Shown piece after piece: positions 22,235-33,353 of a stretch of 64,000 nt of DNA. The stretch spans positions 385,126,718 to 385,190,717 of the forward strand of contig CM062290.1 of NCBI GenBank assembly GCA_031216915.1, read 5' to 3'. A program made the position numbers and the translations under genes. The notes below the pieces were generated by a model. It was not told the DNA's origin, ran no database searches, and was given only the letters and a program-made list of their open reading frames with translations. The stretch's first letter is position 1. Each line of letters begins with the position of its first letter. Source of the stretch: Pictodentalium vernedei. Lineage: Eukaryota; Mollusca; Scaphopoda; Dentaliida; Dentaliidae.

Positions 22235-22613
22235 TTGGTGTTTAAGGTCACATATTTCTGCACAATGGCTACTCATTGACCACGACAGTTTTATGGGTGG
22301 AGGAAGCCGGAGTACCCGGAGAGAACCACCGAGCAATGGCGAGCAACTGTCAGCTCCCCAACATACTAACTCCACACAAACAGGGTTGGCATTGGTTGAA
22401 GACAGATGCTCCATCGACGTGCAATACTCCTTAGTGCACAGCATCATCGTGCCTCCATGTGGGCAATGGGGGCGAAGTGTCTTGCCCAAGGACACAACGT
22501 GGTTGCCGCAGGTGGGATTTGAACCGAGGACCTCTCGGCTTGCATCCTGCACCTCTACCTACTGAGCCACTGCACCCCCTAAAGTGTTGTTAAACCCTAA
22601 TAAATAAATAAAC
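21821..22613 (+). mobile_element. SINE with 5S-derived head, tail b, split by a younger SINE
   Basis: Head at 21821-21930 contains cagatcaccaaagttaagca and ccttggatgggtgaccgtat (5S rRNA-derived). Body and core follow to 22198. Its last 21 bp (aaccctaataaataaataaa) are found after the inserted SINE, at 22593-22613. Tail type b (gataaagtgttgttaaaccc). Confidence 0.9.
22199..22579 (-). mobile_element. SINE, tRNA head type 2, tail a, nested in another SINE
   Basis: Minus-strand full-length element from its (aaat)n tail at 22199-22237 to the head at about 22579, where the A box reads ggctcagtaggtagagg and the B box ggttcaaatccc. It is bracketed by the perfect 13-bp duplication taaagtgttgtta at 22186-22198 and 22580-22592. 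Its open frames on both strands are SINE body. Confidence 0.95.
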
Positions 22614-23095
22614 ATGCCAAAGAACAGAGGGCTGTGAACAAGAGAGTGTAATATCAAAAAACAAGAGGGCTATGGGGAAAATGTTCTTGACTTTATTGAT
22701 TGCATAGTTTGCCCCAGCTACTTTAGAACATAATAACAGAGAGACATGTTTTTTATAGTTTAATCTGTCAACTAATTCTGTTTATAAGAACTTGACTGAG
22801 ATATTTGTCTCAGTGCTGGCCACTCTGGCTACTGCCTTATTGTCAATTAAGATTGATCTGTCAGTTCTGACACCTCCGCTGGGAGGAATAATCAGAATAT
22901 ATTTGGTTTTGTTTGCAAGCAGTAGTAATAAGTGTAAGAGGTACATCATGAGAATAGGATTTCAAGTGCCTTGTAAAAATTACTATGTGAGGTTTATTTG
23001 ATTCCATTTCATATTTGAAGAAATACAATAGGCCTGTTATTATGATAATCACTGGAGAGCCTTACCGGTGGAAAGATTCAGGTGAGCAATCTGCT
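22614..23095. other. Unassigned spacer
   Basis: Carries a 69-codon frame at 22792-23001 with a hydrophobic stretch but no recognised domain; see the rejected list for the splice-site possibility. Confidence 0.35.
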
Positions 23096-23111
23096 CCCAT
23101 AGCATAACAGT

Positions 23112-23452
23112 CATTATGACATAAGCACCATCGACCCAAGTTTGATCTCCGTCCGGGATGACCTGCGTTGTGTCCTTGGGCAAGGCACTTTATCCCAGCT
23201 GCCTAAATGGGGGCACGATGACAGTGTGTACTAAGGCGCACTGCACATCGATGATGCACATGTCTTCAACTGCTTTAACCCTACTTGAGTGAAGTTGAAC
23301 AGAGTTAGAATGTTAAGGAGCTGACAGTTGCTTGTCGCTTCTTGGTGGTTCTCTCTGGGTACTCCGGCTTTCTCCACCCGTAAAACTGTCATGGTCACGA
23401 TTAGCCATTGTGCATAAGTAAGTGACCTAAAACACCAATAAATAAATAAATT
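23112..23452 (+). mobile_element. SINE, tRNA head type 1 (5' truncated), tail a
   Basis: Starts near the B box (aagtttgatctccgtccggg) and continues with tgtgtccttgggcaaggcac, the core and a tail caataaataaataaat. The A box part is lost. Confidence 0.82.
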
Positions 23453-23459
23453 GGATGTT

Positions 23460-24245
23460 CCTGATTTGTTTTTCAACAGGTGAAATTCTTAAGTGTTGTG
23501 GGCAGAAAACTAGATGGGGAATTTTGACCAGATCGCAATTCAGTCCATATTCACTGTATCATTGATAAAAGATAGCTTAACATGAAGACACTTTTAAGAA
23601 ACATAATAGAATCCCCAGCTAAAGAGTTAATACATGCTGTGTTACTCCCGAAACCAGAATTTAATTAATAACGATTTTATTTTGTAGCTGTTCATTTATC
23701 ACTTAATCAATATTTAAAAAAAAAACATATGATGTGATGAGAAATCAATACTTTTGTGAAAAAATTCCCCAAATACATATTTTTGGGGGTTGTTCCTCTT
23801 CAATTATTTGATTAATTCTCAATTTTATTCAATGAATTTTGTCAGACGCACTTCATTTAGATGATGAAGAGTCAGATCCCATAAAATTGCTGTTTATATC
23901 AGTAATTTTTCATTCATAATCTTTACTTGATATTCAACCATGAAAATCCCAAGAGGTGGAGCTGTACATACTTGTATCCTGTGGTAAACTCTAATAGGAT
24001 GTAGTAACCAACGTCTGGTCATGGAAATCTGACTCGGACAATTATTTTTTACATGCCTACCGCTCACGCAATTTTAATTCCACGTAAGCATTTTTATGAG
24101 TGCCTAGTTTCAGTCATTTTCAACATTACCATATCCTGGACACTGCTGCCAATTCCTTTGCGAAGGGTAAAGCAGAAGTGGTAGAAGAAGGTATGGTAAA
24201 TGGTTTGGTGGTTGGAAATTATATGGAATTAACAGTGTTATTTGA
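23460..24245. other. Unassigned spacer
   Basis: About 0.8 kb. Near 24120-24185 it shows weak similarity to 10025-10110 (catttt..acattacc...gcgaagggtaa..cagaagtgg). No gene is seen. Confidence 0.4.
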
Positions 24246-24430
24246 TTAACCCTTTACTTAACATGAATAGCAAACAATACTTATAAAAAAAAATTTTCAT
24301 TTTTGCCTTAAAAACATAGCATATAACCCCCTTTTTGTAATGAGCCCAACAGTCATGATCAAATTAGGTGTCATAAGCTATACTTTTATGCAAAAAGTAA
24401 TAAAATTTGAATGGCAGTTTTTAGCTGCGA
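24246..24430. mobile_element. Fold-back MITE family A, decayed, right end lost
   Basis: TTAA at 24246, terminus ccctttacttaacatg, then tgccttaaaaacatagcata and a diverged hairpin. The right terminus is absent before a gcacaagcag-type change near 24430. Confidence 0.6.
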
Positions 24431-24993
24431 CAAGCAGCACTGCATGCGGCAATGTCGGTCTGTCTGTCAGTCTGTGACAAATAAGTTTTTAAACTAAATA
24501 ACTTTTAAAATATAAAATACTTGATCGAATAACATCATATTTGGTATGGAAGTGTATCATATTGATGTCTAGTGCCTTGTTCAAGAAAAATGCAGGTGTT
24601 GCGCGAGTATTTTTGTCTGAGTTATTGCCCTTTATGAACTCAGAATTTGTTTCTTGAGCTCTGTCAAACAAGACTGAATTGGTTATATTTGTAGTTGCAT
24701 TATGGGAAAAATATGTTGCTTGAATTTTCTTATTTTGACATCAATGTGGCAGGGACTGACTGGAAAGGAGAGTGATCGATCTCACTCACCATCACTCTCC
24801 AGAACATTTTACTAGGGGAGCAATTAATCACTCGCCTTCATGATTTGTGTAGAAATTTTGTCTAAACATCAAGTTATATATTACATTTCAATTACCTGTT
24901 AGTTCTTACCTGACCGAACTAGGAGAGAATACATGCAAACCATTTTCTCCACCCACTTCCTATGCAAGATGTGCATGTCTCATGTGAGAAGGC

Positions 24994-25030
24994 CATGTGA
25001 GATAGATATCTAGAGATATCTATCTCACAT
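24994..25030. repeat. Perfect short palindrome
   Basis: tgtgagatagatatcta / tagagatatctatctcaca, about 17-18 bp arms with no loop; looser pairing extends outward (catgtgagaagg). Confidence 0.75.
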
Positions 25031-25457
25031 TACCCATGTGACAGGCTTATTAGCATATATAATGCGCAGGACTATATTAGCAGGTACACGTTTGTCAAAG
25101 AAAAGAGAAATAAAAATGCAGACTGCAAAACCAAAGGACACTTTTATATGAATTTTTGTGTGAATGCCATTATGAGTGGAGAGAGTTGTACGAAATTCCC
25201 GTCAAAAAGTTTTGCGAAAACATTGCAGAATTCATAACGATGTCATCAGAATGTTAATGTTCATTTTGCTACAAATCTTTAACCCCTGTCATGCTGGCAT
25301 TGGAATTTAATTTTGTGGCATATACAGAACTTTTGTGCACTCTTTCCGATAAGCAAATCAGTTTTTTTCAGAAATGGACAACAAAATTGTTTGATACAGC
25401 TGTATATACTCCTGAATTACTTTTGATGACATCAGAGTGTTTTGGTAGGGCAGAAAA

Positions 25458-25603
25458 ATTATCCCTTGTGGGGTGGATGTGAGATGACAAAATCTTACCC
25501 TAGGGACAAGATATTTGGCCCAGACACTTGGCAAGCCCTGACCCAAATATCTTGCCCTCGGGTGAGATTTCCCCATCTCACACCCTCACTCATCAGGGAT
25601 AAT
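25458..25603. repeat. Palindrome, probable fold-back MITE
   Basis: Outer arms attatccc/gggataat, inner arms tgtgagatg...aatctt / gatttccccatctcaca and agatatttgg / ccaaatatct. The 3' end of the 25291-25482 frame and the complementary frame 25358-25576 fall in it, so neither is a gene. Confidence 0.7.
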
Positions 25604-25638
25604 AATAACCTTGCATAACTAAAATCTTTCATTATTAG

Positions 25639-28005
25639 CTCAACTTGACAAAGTCAAGCTGTGCTATTGCTGTCACTTCTCGTCTGTTGACGTCTGTACA
25701 TACGTACATCCACAATTTCCTTTGGCGCTCCGCACAGGTCGCATTTATGATCAGATCGCTTTGAAACTTGGTATGCTTGTTTGGGGTGACCTCTAGATGG
25801 AAGCTATTGATTTTCTTCCATTTCCAAAAAAAAATATTGCTGCAGGTAATGACCTTTGAACTTAGTTTAGTCAGACATCAATATATTCCCGTGGCACACC
25901 CTACAAGGCACATTTATTATCAGATTGCTTTGAAACCTGGTATGCTTGTTTGGGGTGACCTCTAGATGGGAGCTATCGATTTTCTTCCATTTCCAGAAAA
26001 AAGTGTTGCTGCTAGCATTGACCTTTGAACATAGTTTAGTCAGGCATAAATATATTCCCTTGGCATGCCCTACAGGGCATATTTATGATCCGATCGTTTT
26101 GAAACTTGGTATGTTTGTTTCAAGTTACCTCTAGATGGGAGCTATCGATTTTCTTCCATTTCCATAATAAAATGTTGCTGCTGGCAATGACCTTTGAACA
26201 TAGTTTAGTCAGGCATCAATATATTCCCTTGGCATGCCCTACAGGGCACATTTATGATTGGATCACTTTGAAACTTGGTATGCTTGTTTGGGGTGACCTC
26301 TAGATGGGGGATATTGATTTTCTTCCATTTCCATCAACAATAGTTGCTTTTGACAACAACCTTTGATGAACTTATTGCAGTTATGCATCAATATTTCCCT
26401 TTGACACCCCCTGCAAGGCACATTTATGATTGGATCGCTTTGAAACCTGATGCGCTTGTTTGAGGTGACCTCTAAATGTGAGCTATCAATTTTCTTCCAT
26501 TTCTGCCGAAAAATTTTGCTGCTGGCATTGAACTTTGAAATTAGTTTAGTCAGGCCTCAATATTTCCCTTTGGCACACCCTACAGGGCACATTTATGATT
26601 GGATCAATTTGAAACTTGGTATGCTTGTTTGGGGTTACCTCTAGATGGGGGCTTTTGATTTTCTTCCTTTTCTGTTAAAAAATCTTGCTCTTGGCAACAA
26701 CCATTGAACTTAGTTTAGTTAGAAATCGATATTTCCCTTTGGTGCACCCTACAGGACATATTTATGATTGGATTGCTTTGAAACTTGGTATGCTTGTTTC
26801 GGGTGACCTCTAAATGGGGGCTATCGATTTTCTTCCATTTCAGTCAAAAAACGTTGCAGTTGCAACAACTTTTGAACTTTGAACATAATTTAATTAGGCA
26901 TCAATATTTCTTTGGCACGCCCTACAGGGTACATTTATGATCAGATCCCTTTAAACTTGGTATGTGTGTCCGGGGTGACCTCTAGATGAGAGCTATTGAT
27001 TTTCTTTCATTTCCATAAAAAATTATTGTTGTTAGCACGAGTCTTTGAACTTAGTGCATTTGTGTAGCAGCTTATCCCATTTGCTCTCTCTACAGGGCAT
27101 ATTTATGAATTTCCATAAAAAAGAGAAAAAAACTCATTACCACTAGCAATTACCTTCAAACTTAGTGCATTTGCGCATTAACGTCTTCCTTTGGCATGCC
27201 TCAGAGGGCACATTCATTATGGAGCTGTTTTGAAACTTGGTATGTTTATTCAGGGTGACAAAGATAGGAGCTATTAATTTCCTTTTCATTTCCATCAAAA
27301 ACTGTTGCTGTTGCTCTTTGAATTTATTGCAATTGTGCATCAACATTCTTCTTTGACATGGCCAACAGGGCACATTTATCATAGTATTATTAATTGTTTT
27401 TTAACTTGGTGTGCTTATTTGGCGGGACCTCTACAGTTAAAACTAGAAGTCCTATCACGAACTGCATGCTTATCAAGGCGTAATTGCACATTGGAATTGC
27501 ACGCAATTTCCATATAAAATGGCATCCAAAGCATGGCAGATTCTTGTGGTTATGCATAACAAGAACAAGCAATGTTTCTGCCGATGGACCTCCGGGTTAC
27601 CCGGAGGCCCATTGGCTGAAAAATTGCTTGTGCACCGACCATATGATAGTATTACTATGGTTATAACATGCAGATTAACGCACAGATCGACATGCTATTT
27701 GTGCGCATTTCATGACAGGACTTCTAGTTTTAACCATAGATAAGAGCTATTGACTAGAATACATTTCTGTGAAAGAGTTGCCATTTACAATAACCTCTGA
27801 ACTTACTGCATTGTGTATCAACATTCTTCCTTTAGCCAGCCTTACAATTTATATTTAAAAATGCATGGATTGCTCTGAAGTTGTTCACACACAATGCTAT
27901 TATGTTGAAGTTTCACCAAATAACATTGGAACCAGTGAGCTTCAATTTTGCCATTTCACTTATAACTTACCAAGTTCAAGTTTGTCAAGTTGAGCTACAG
28001 TGTCA
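25639..28005. repeat. 169-bp tandem array bounded by inverted ends
   Basis: At least ten units, marked by atttatgatcggatcgcttt at 25743, 25912, 26081, 26250, 26422, 26591, 26760 and 26933 (spacing 169-173), then decaying to about 27850. It is bounded by agctcaacttgacaaagtc at 25639 and by the complementary gtttgtcaagttgagct near 27990. Several 60-65 codon frames repeat the same peptide (FHFQKKVLLLA, PTGHIYD); they are unit-by-unit readings and stop in each unit. A minisatellite carried inside a transposable element is likely. Confidence 0.85.
27434..27736. mobile_element. TA-flanked fold-back element inserted in the 169-bp array
   Basis: Ends cagttaaaactagaagtcct / aggacttctagttttaacca, flanked by TA at 27432-27433 and 27737-27738. 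The centre is the palindrome tggacctccgggttacccgg. The surrounding unit (gacctcta...gataagagctatt) is rejoined if the element and one TA are removed. Second copy at 53113-53426. Confidence 0.88.
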
Positions 28006-28019
28006 TTGACACTTTCATT

Positions 28020-28183
28020 TTGTTTAAAACATGACTTATGACACCTCACTGGAATAAGCCCAATGAGCTCGTTCCAATGATGGGTCATAAGCTATATATT
28101 TAGAGCAAAATTGAAAAAATAACAAAATTTGCATGGTCATTTTCATGTATCATTTTGGGCTTTCATCATAGGTAAGGAGTTAA
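28020..28183. mobile_element. Decayed family A MITE abutting the next one
   Basis: Hairpin remnants aacatgacttatgacacctc / gatgggtcataagctat and right terminus ggtaaggagttaa. It shares its TTAA (28180-28183) with the MITE that follows. Confidence 0.6.
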
Positions 28184-28428
28184 CCATTTACCCAACGAAT
28201 CGCCCGCATCCGCCTGCGTAATATGCAAATTCAGCAGTTGTAAAAATATTAGTTTTCAAAAAATTTCAACAAAACCATATCATGTGACCCCTCGTTGGAA
28301 CGAGCTCATCGAGCTCGTTCCAACGAGGGGTCACATGATATGGTTTTGTTGAAATTTTTTGAAAAATTTTAAAAAATTATATTTAAAATAATAAATTTTG
28401 ATATCGTCTGCGTTGGGTAAAGGGTTAA
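28180..28428. mobile_element. Fold-back MITE, family A1 (TTAA)
   Basis: TTAA at 28180 and 28425. Near-perfect hairpin from catatcatgtgacccctcgt through gagctcatcgagctc to its complement. Left terminus ccatttacccaacg, right cgttgggtaaaggg. Confidence 0.85.
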
Positions 28429-28799
28429 AATCACTCTCCTGAATTTTTCACTCTTGCAAAATCAAAATGAGAAAAGTGATCATTCACTCACCTGCATTTT
28501 CAATCAAGCAGTCACTGTTGTAAGAGGGTTAATCTGACTTTTTCTCGTGAATTATTGATAGTTCCAATGATCTCTGATATGGTGAAATATTCATTTTCTA
28601 GATCAAAGAGTAGCTTGTACATTTTTTGCTTAAAGAGATACATTGATTTTGCTGCATCCATTCTTCGATTACTGTTTTTAATTTTTAATTTTAAGAGTTT
28701 GAATTTTAGTTCTTCATCGAAGCCTTGTGAATGCATTTGAATGAGAAAGCAAATGGAAGTATATTATTACATCCTAAGAAATGCAATATAAGAAATGCA

Positions 28800-29040
28800 A
28801 ATATTTCAGGCCTGAAGTTTGACATTTGCAGAATGAGGTCCCCAGAGGGTGAATTTGATGATGCTATCCCATACAGTGGGCCAATTTATCCTCTGGATAC
28901 CTCTTTCTGTTCAGTTTTGAGACCCTGATTCAGATTGAGGTGCACAGAGAGTAAATTTAGTGATGCTACTACATGTATCACTAAATTCACCATCTGGGGA
29001 CCTTATTTTGCAGATGATAGTCTGCTTACTTTATGGCTTG
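28800..29040. mobile_element. Palindromic insertion private to block I
   Basis: Arms gaggtccccagagggtgaat and attcaccatctggggacctt. In block II the flanking sequence runs on without it (aaatacagatatttc...tgctggattttataattcc). No clear target duplication. Confidence 0.6.
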
Positions 29041-29528
29041 GCTGGATTTCACAATTCCAATGACTAATAATAGTGAAACAATTTGGACTGAATTTTCGAT
29101 AACTAGCAACAGTTCGTAACATGAAAGGTTTATTTTAGTGCAAGAATTTTAACTGAGATTGAATAGTTAATACTGTGGATTGCATTTAAATGGATATTTC
29201 TTGATTGACTAGCTCCATTAATTACAGGTAACTTTCAAACACCAAATCATTTACAGTATGGCCATCATGGACTGGTCACTTTCCATTGGTGGGCAATATT
29301 TCCACAAATTCAATAATATTAAATTCCAAACACTAATTATAGGAATAATCCTCAAAAATTTAATTAATGAAGCACCTTGTACCACCCGGTGCTTCATTAA
29401 TTAAAATTTTGAGGATGATCATTTATATTACCTGATAAATGCATACGTGGACATCACTGCTTACGTACGGATTATGACCAGTCCACGGTGACTGTGCTGT
29501 ACAATACCTTCAGTATGAACTCTTATTG

Positions 29529-29893
29529 GGGAGCGCGGTGACTCAGTAGGTAGAGGTGCAGACTGCAAGCCGAGAGGTCCTCGGTTCGAATCTCACCTGC
29601 GGCAACCATGTTGTGTCCTTGGGCAAGACACTTCATCTCCATTGCCCTCGTGGGGGCACGATGACGCCGTGTACTAAGGCGTACTGCACATCGATGGTGC
29701 GCATGTCTTCAACCAATCTAACCCTGCCTGTGCTGCAGTGCGGAGTTACGATGTTGGGGAGCTGGCAGCTGCTCGTCATTGCTCGGTGGTTCTCTCCGGG
29801 TACTCCGGCTTCCTCCACCCATAAAACTGTCACGGTCATGATTAGCCATTGTGCATAAATATGTGACTTTAAACATCAATAAATAAATAAATA
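29529..29893 (+). mobile_element. SINE, full length, tRNA head type 2, tail a
   Basis: A box gactcagtaggtagagg, B box cggttcgaatctc, intact body and core, tail caataaataaataaa. Perfect 11-bp duplication aactcttattg at 29518-29528 and 29894-29904. Block II carries the uninterrupted site at about 30708-30720. Confidence 0.95.
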
Positions 29894-29942
29894 AACTCTT
29901 ATTGATTGAGTAAAAAAGAATCTTAATATCTGTTGAGGAATT

Positions 29943-29996
29943 ACTTATTTATTGGGGTTTAATGACATGTTTAACTGACAGGTTCACCTCATGTCA
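29943..29996 (-). mobile_element. SINE tail-b relic (and its duplicate at 30759-30812)
   Basis: ttatttattggggtttaatg followed by acaggttcacctcatgt is the reverse complement of a type-b SINE 3' end. It was present before the block duplicated, since block II has the same relic. Confidence 0.65.
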
Positions 29997-30048
29997 GTGG
30001 TGAATTACTTGAATAGCCACATAAGTCCACAGGTTTATAGACCTACCT

Positions 30049-31140
30049 TGTACACCTTTTGCTGAAAGAGATACATCGGTTTTGCTGTCACCATTCTTCG
30101 ATAACTGTTTTGAACTTTTAATTTTCAGGGTTTGAAATTTTGGTTCCTCATTGAAGCCCTGTGTATGCATCTGAATGAGAAAAGAAATGGAAATAATTAT
30201 TGCATCTTACGAAATACAGATATTTCTCTTTAGGTGCTGGATTTTATAATTCCAATGACTTAGTGAAACCATTTCCATTGAATTTTCAATAATTAACTAC
30301 AATTTATAACCTAAAAGTTTTTTTTCTGTGCAAAATTTTATACTGAGATTGAAAAGTCAGTATAGTGGAACACGCTTAAATGGATATTTCTTGATTGAAT
30401 AACTCTATTAATTACTTATAACTTTCAAATACCAAACCATTCACAGTGCGGCCAAATGGGCTGGTTACTTTCCACGGGTGCGCAATATTTTCATGGATGC
30501 AATATTAAATTCCAAACACTAATTATAGGAATAATCATAAAAAATTTCATTAATGAAGCATCACCGGGTACTGCCCGGTGCTTCATTAATTTAAATTTTG
30601 CTGATGATGATTTTTTTTACCTGGTAAAATCATGCGTGGACATCACAGCCGACGCACAGAATATGACCAGTCCACAGCAAACCGTACTGTACAATACCTT
30701 CTGTATAAACTCTTGTTGATTGAATAAAAAAAATCTTATGATCTGTTGATAAATTGCTTATTTATTGGGGTTTAATGACACTTTTAACTGATGGGTTTAC
30801 CTTGTGTCCGAGATGAACAGTGGTGTAGATAGCTTTACGCTGGCGAAGGGGCAAGCCCAAAATTTTCCGACAGACCGAAAATTTTCCGACAGTGTAACAA
30901 CAACAAAAATCCAAGCAAACAGAAAGAATCTGTTGTTTACTGTAAATGTACTGAAAATTGGTCTTTTTTACCCCAAATTTACCCAAAATGGGATGTTTTT
31001 ATCCCCAAAGCCCGCATAAATTCGCCTAAAAATGGTCCCGAAAAATTTCCGAAAAAACTTCTGGTGGGGGGCCTCTGCCCCCCCCCTCCCCCAGCCCCCC
31101 CTTTATCTACGCCACTGGAGATGAATTACTTGGATAGCTA
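30049..31140. repeat. Segmental duplication block II
   Basis: Second copy of block I without its SINE and palindromic insertion, but with the hAT-type MITE at 30818-31117. The hairpin around 30533-30600 (aattaatgaagc...gcttcattaatt) is shared with block I at 29345-29415. The 87-codon frame at 30456-30719 is not convincing as a gene. Confidence 0.82.
30818..31117. mobile_element. hAT-type MITE, 300 bp
   Basis: Inverted termini cagtggtgtagataGct-type and tttatctacgccactg, with a C-rich stretch at the right end. Perfect 8-bp duplication gagatgaa at 30810-30817 and 31118-31125. An 8-bp duplication is the known hAT signature. It has no transposase frame. Confidence 0.9.
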
Positions 31141-31170
31141 CATAATAAGTCCACAGGTTCAGAGATCTAG

Positions 31171-31320
31171 CTTATACACTTTTTGCTAAAAGAAATACAT
31201 CGGTTTTGCTGTCTCGATAACTGTTTTTAACTTTTAATTTTAAGGGTAGTAACAAGAGGTGAGCATAGTATAAATGAATATTTCTTGATTGAATAACTCT
31301 TTTAACTGGCTGAGTGCTGG
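31171..31320. repeat. Segmental duplication block III, partial
   Basis: Carries tacactttttgctaaaag, acatcggttttgctgtc and atgaatatttcttgattgaa in the same order as the other blocks, then loses similarity. Confidence 0.7.
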
Positions 31321-31435
31321 AAGCCACTATCAGGACTTTTTAAAAAATGAGGGTACCAGAGCAAAACCCTACATTTTCCTCACTCATGTTCCTTTTTCAG
31401 TCAACCGCAAATAATATTTTGTTTATATTAAATTG

Positions 31436-31500
31436 TTTTATTACAAAATATTGGAGAGTGCCAACAGGCACTCTGCAATAAATTTGTAATAAAACAAATA
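31436..31500. repeat. Hairpin of family C type
   Basis: attacaaaatattggagagt pairs with cactctgcaataaatttgta around gccaacaggc. Confidence 0.65.
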
Positions 31501-31601
31501 TTTATAAACAAATTCAGTCGATACATTTCACAGAGGTAAATTTGGTTAAATATCTTAAATTTCACTTATTTTTATGGCAAGAGATTCAGTGTCCTCAGCA
31601 G

Positions 31602-32065
31602 GAATATCTGCCAGCAGCATGCAAGAAGTTAAACTCCATTAATCTCTCTAGATGTCTCTTTACGGGATATACAAGTTAAACGACATGTAAAGCTTTCAAT
31701 TGAGCGTACTTGCGGCAGTCACCAGCTCATACCAGAAAAAGTGAAGGTTATACTCCATTGACTCGGGTCACAGTAGAATGACCAGTCGCACTCACTTGGG
31801 CAGTACACGTGGGTCTGAGAGCCACATATACTGCCAAGTGTGTGCATCTGGTCATTTTACTACAACCTGAGTCAACAATGTTTAACACTGTGAAATATGT
31901 TCAATTCAATGTAGTTCTTTCAAGCCTCAACTCATCTTGTAGTGCACAGTATTAGAATCGGCATCGGAATCGGCCGAGTGTGAGCTTAAATAACCGGCAA
32001 TCGGTCAGTGGCCATTTTGGGTAATTGGTTGAACACTAATCTGCCAGCAGCATGCAAGGAGTTAG
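31602..32065 (-). mobile_element. Element family H, copy 2, with ~25 bp flanking repeats
   Basis: 31630-32039 is the reverse complement of 18998-19395, ending in aattggttgaacacta. It lies between two near-identical 25-26 bp direct repeats that start atctgccagcagcatgcaag (31602 and 32040). They are far longer than a hAT duplication, so the mechanism is open. Confidence 0.6.
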
Positions 32066-32224
32066 ACACCACTAAATATATAAATAAATTGTACATTTGT
32101 ATGTTTGGCTAGTTTGATTGATTGGAAATTTTGAGATTGGGAATTTGGAGAATTCGTTTCCAGATCTTAGTCTATATTTAGTGCCATGTCATCACAAGAA
32201 ATCCCCAGCCCTCAGGCTACCAGT

Positions 32225-33300
32225 CTAATTACACCCCCACAAAATGAAGTTTTAAGGGAGGGGGTATATAGGAGTCAACTTGTCGGTCGGTCGATCGGAT
32301 GTCGTTGGTCCGTTGCACATGTAAACTTGTGGAGTGAACTACTTCCACAGTTTTAGCCACATTGTCATGAACCCAAAATCAAGAAAGTTGTCAGTTGATT
32401 TAAAATTTGAAAACAAGATTTATCTCCTTGGAAGATTCACGAATGATGTACAAGAGAGAAATGTATATCAGTAGGTGCATATTTTAAAATGGTTGTTGAC
32501 AAATTCATATTTGAAGTTTATTAAATTTTCAAATCTTAAAATTTTGATAGATGTGTAATTATAGACTGCATAACTCTCATGTTTGTAAATCTGTATTATC
32601 AAACGCAGATAATCTTTGTTTTCATTTTTTTTTTAATTCAGCTCATCATTTTGTTGATTTGGGGTTCAAATGCATTTTTATACCCCCCCAAAAACGAAGT
32701 TGGTGTGGGGGGGGGGGGGGGTATATAGGAGTCAACTTGTCCATCGGTCAGTCAGTCGGTCGGTCGGTCGGTCGGTCGGTCTGTCGTCGTCGGTCCGTTG
32801 CACATGTAAACTTGTGGAGCGAACCACTTCCACAGTTTTAGTCGCATTTTCATGAAACTTCACAAAAATGATCAACATGATGAGGGAAAGTGTGTGACAT
32901 AATTTTTTTCCAGATCGGATTCAAGATGGCCAACTGGCGTCCATATTGGATTTTGAAAAATACTTGTGGAGCGAACTACTTCTACAGTTTTTGCTGCATT
33001 CTCATGAAACTCAATATAAATTGATCGACATGATGAGGAGCAGTGCGTGACATAAATGTTTTCCAGATCAGATTCAAGATGGCCGACTGGAGGCCATATT
33101 GGATTTTGCAGAATACTTGTGGAGCGAACTACTTCCACAGTTTTAGTCCTATTTTCATGAAACTACACAAAAACGATCAACCTGATAAGGAGCAGTGCAT
33201 GCCATAATTCTTTTCCCGATCGGCTTCAAGATGGCTGACTGGTGGCCATATTGGATTTTTATGCCCCCGCTTCGAAGAAGTGGGGACTATATAGGAATCG
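32225..33300. repeat. C-rich-head tandem family with gtcg microsatellite
   Basis: Three heads (32230, 32683 and 33262), each of form a-t-CCCCC...GGGG-tatataggagtcaac, followed by gtcggtcggtcggtcggtcg at 32750-32783 and ~120-150 bp units containing cttgtggagcgaactacttc, tttcatgaaacttcac and ggccatattggattttt. A G run sits at 32707-32721. Frames in it are repeat readings (e.g. VGRSVGRS). Confidence 0.8.
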
Positions 33301-33353
33301 CCCTGTACGTCCGTACGTATGTCCATCCGTACGTCTTTCTTATCAACCTACTC

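Larger units (their letters stand above)
28616..30030. repeat. Segmental duplication block I
   Basis: Aligns with block II (30049-31140) and partly block III (31171-31320). Shared words include aaagagatacat, agctagctccattaattac-type and cggtgcttcattaatt. It contains two additions absent from block II: a palindromic segment at about 28800-29040 and the SINE at 29529-29893. No gene is seen in it. Confidence 0.82.

Noticed and set aside
22814..22936. Possible exon: acceptor-like tttgtctcag, open hydrophobic frame, donor-like gtaagagg
   Set aside because: The acceptor has a weak pyrimidine tract, the peptide matches no family I know, and no partner exon is visible. Chance is a sufficient explanation.
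25768..26644. Series of similar 62-65 codon frames that could suggest a repeated small-protein family
   Set aside because: They are one per 169-bp satellite unit, always ended by a stop in the unit, with no start context or conserved codon usage beyond the DNA repeat.
29527..29600. tRNA gene-like sequence with A and B boxes
   Set aside because: It is the head of a SINE with an 11-bp target duplication, cannot be folded as a complete cloverleaf by eye, and recurs attached to the same SINE body.
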